From contig DASWJP010000096.1 in the NCBI GenBank assembly GCA_036397065.1, positions 1 to 6,515 on the forward strand: a stretch of 6,515 nt of DNA, written 5' to 3'. Source of the stretch: JAJFGI01 sp036397065 (GTDB lineage Bacteria; Pseudomonadota; Alphaproteobacteria; Kiloniellales; J153). Under the pieces are notes generated by a model. That model had not been told where the DNA came from. It saw only the letters and a list, made by a program, of their open reading frames with translations, and did not search any database. Numbering within the stretch: position 1 is the first letter of the stretch; each line of letters opens with the position of its first letter. Shown here one piece after another: positions 6,148-6,515 of the stretch. The translations under genes were made by a program, and so were the position numbers.

Positions 6148-6246
6148 GTCATTGCCGGGCTTGACCCGGCAATCCATGGTGGGCGGAGGCTCGTCGGTCC
6201 GGGACTAGCCCGAGACATGGACCCTCGGGTCAAGCCCGAGGGTGAC
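6148..6246. repeat. REPIN-like doublet of palindromic intergenic repeats
   Basis: Two 31-bp half-units lie in inverted orientation (6148-6178 and 6216-6246) around a 37-bp middle. Each half is itself a hairpin with perfect 9-bp arms and a 5-nt loop: ATTGCCGGG/CCCGGCAAT with loop CTTGA (6151-6173), and ACCCTCGGG/CCCGAGGGT with loop TCAAG (6221-6243). The halves share GTCA, the core CGGGCTTGACCCG and TCCATG, and differ only in stem tetrads that change in a compensating way (TTGC/GCAA versus CCCT/AGGG). Chance translations, GLDPAIHG and MDPRVKPEGDG, are well known from alphaproteobacterial intergenic repeats. It fills most of the spuC-aguB gap. Confidence 0.85.
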
Positions 6247-6337
6247 GGTGGCAGGCAGGGGCGCAGCGCCAAGCCCTCAACATGGGTCCACGCACCGCGA
6301 ACTGGACTTTTAGGCAGGCAAGCAAGAAAGTAACACC

Positions 6338-6515
6338 ATGACCCACGTCACCGTCGCCGCCACGCAGATGGCCTGCACCTGGGACCGGGAGGCGAACATC
6401 GCCGGCGCCGAGGCCCTGGTGCGGGAGGCGGCGGCGCAAGGCGCCCAGATCGTCCTGCTCCAGGAGCTGTTCGAAACCCCGTACTTCTGCAAGGACCAGA
6501 AGCCGGAGCACTTCG
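6338..6515 (+). CDS. aguB: N-carbamoylputrescine amidase, N-terminal part (runs off right edge)
   Basis: This is the first 59 codons of a carbon-nitrogen hydrolase (nitrilase superfamily; AguB is usually about 290 aa). The enzyme splits N-carbamoylputrescine into putrescine, ammonia and CO2, the last step from agmatine. The protein begins MTHVTVAATQMACTWDREANIAGAEALVREAAAQGAQIVLLQELFETPYF. VAATQMACTWDR and LLQELFETPYFC closely match AguB proteins. E43 is the expected catalytic glutamate of the Glu-Lys-Cys triad; the Lys and Cys lie beyond the window. The ATG at 6338 has only a weak purine-rich stretch (AAGAAAG, about 6323-6329) ahead. Placement next to putrescine-consuming genes supports the assignment. 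An agmatine deiminase gene (aguA) might be expected nearby, but this is not visible. Confidence 0.88.
   Translation, partial: MTHVTVAATQMACTWDREANIAGAEALVREAAAQGAQIVLLQELFETPYFCKDQKPEHF

Noticed and set aside
6148..6246. CRISPR array or insertion sequence at the repeats
   Set aside because: There are only two half-units, in inverted rather than direct orientation, with no regular spacers, transposase or target duplication.
4891..6333. 480-aa plus-strand frame across spuC and the repeat
   Set aside because: It is a shadow of spuC that continues into the palindromic repeat. Its GLDPAIHG and MDPRVKPEGDG strings are translated repeat, not protein.

Overview
The window looks like a high-GC alphaproteobacterial chromosome, probably Rhodospirillales-like. 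Three things point there: an EF-Tu N-terminus of the alphaproteobacterial type (MAKAKFQRTKPHCNVGTIGH), the tRNA-Tyr/tRNA-Gly/tuf arrangement, and a paired palindromic intergenic element whose spurious translations (GLDPAIHG and MDPRVKPEGDG) are familiar from many alphaproteobacterial genomes. The exact genus cannot be read from the sequence.

The left part (1-1563) is housekeeping translation. On the minus strand, a promoter near 465-492 reads through tRNA-Tyr(GUA) and tRNA-Gly(UCC) into tuf, which runs off the left edge after 45 codons. Divergent to it on the plus strand is rlmB, a SpoU/TrmH-family 23S rRNA 2'-O-methyltransferase. An AT-rich convergent gap of 93 bp separates rlmB from the next gene.

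The middle and right part (1564-6515) is a polyamine catabolism cluster. puuB (gamma-glutamylputrescine oxidase, minus strand) and puuA (gamma-glutamylputrescine synthetase, plus strand) diverge from a 263-bp control region. puuA is followed by spuC (putrescine:pyruvate aminotransferase), and then by the 5' end of aguB (N-carbamoylputrescine amidase), which runs off the right edge. Together they suggest this flow: agmatine-derived N-carbamoylputrescine is hydrolysed to putrescine by AguB. Putrescine is then either gamma-glutamylated by PuuA and oxidised by PuuB, or directly transaminated by SpuC, with both routes heading toward GABA and succinate. The dehydrogenase and hydrolase steps (PuuC/PuuD-like) and the agmatine deiminase (AguA) are not in the window.

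The spuC-aguB gap holds a terminator-like hairpin and a REPIN-like doublet. The doublet consists of two inverted 31-bp half-units whose stems differ only by compensatory base changes. No wholly new system is evident. The points most worth a second look are this covarying doublet, the side-by-side putrescine routes, and several starts with no Shine-Dalgarno sequence, some of them possibly leaderless.
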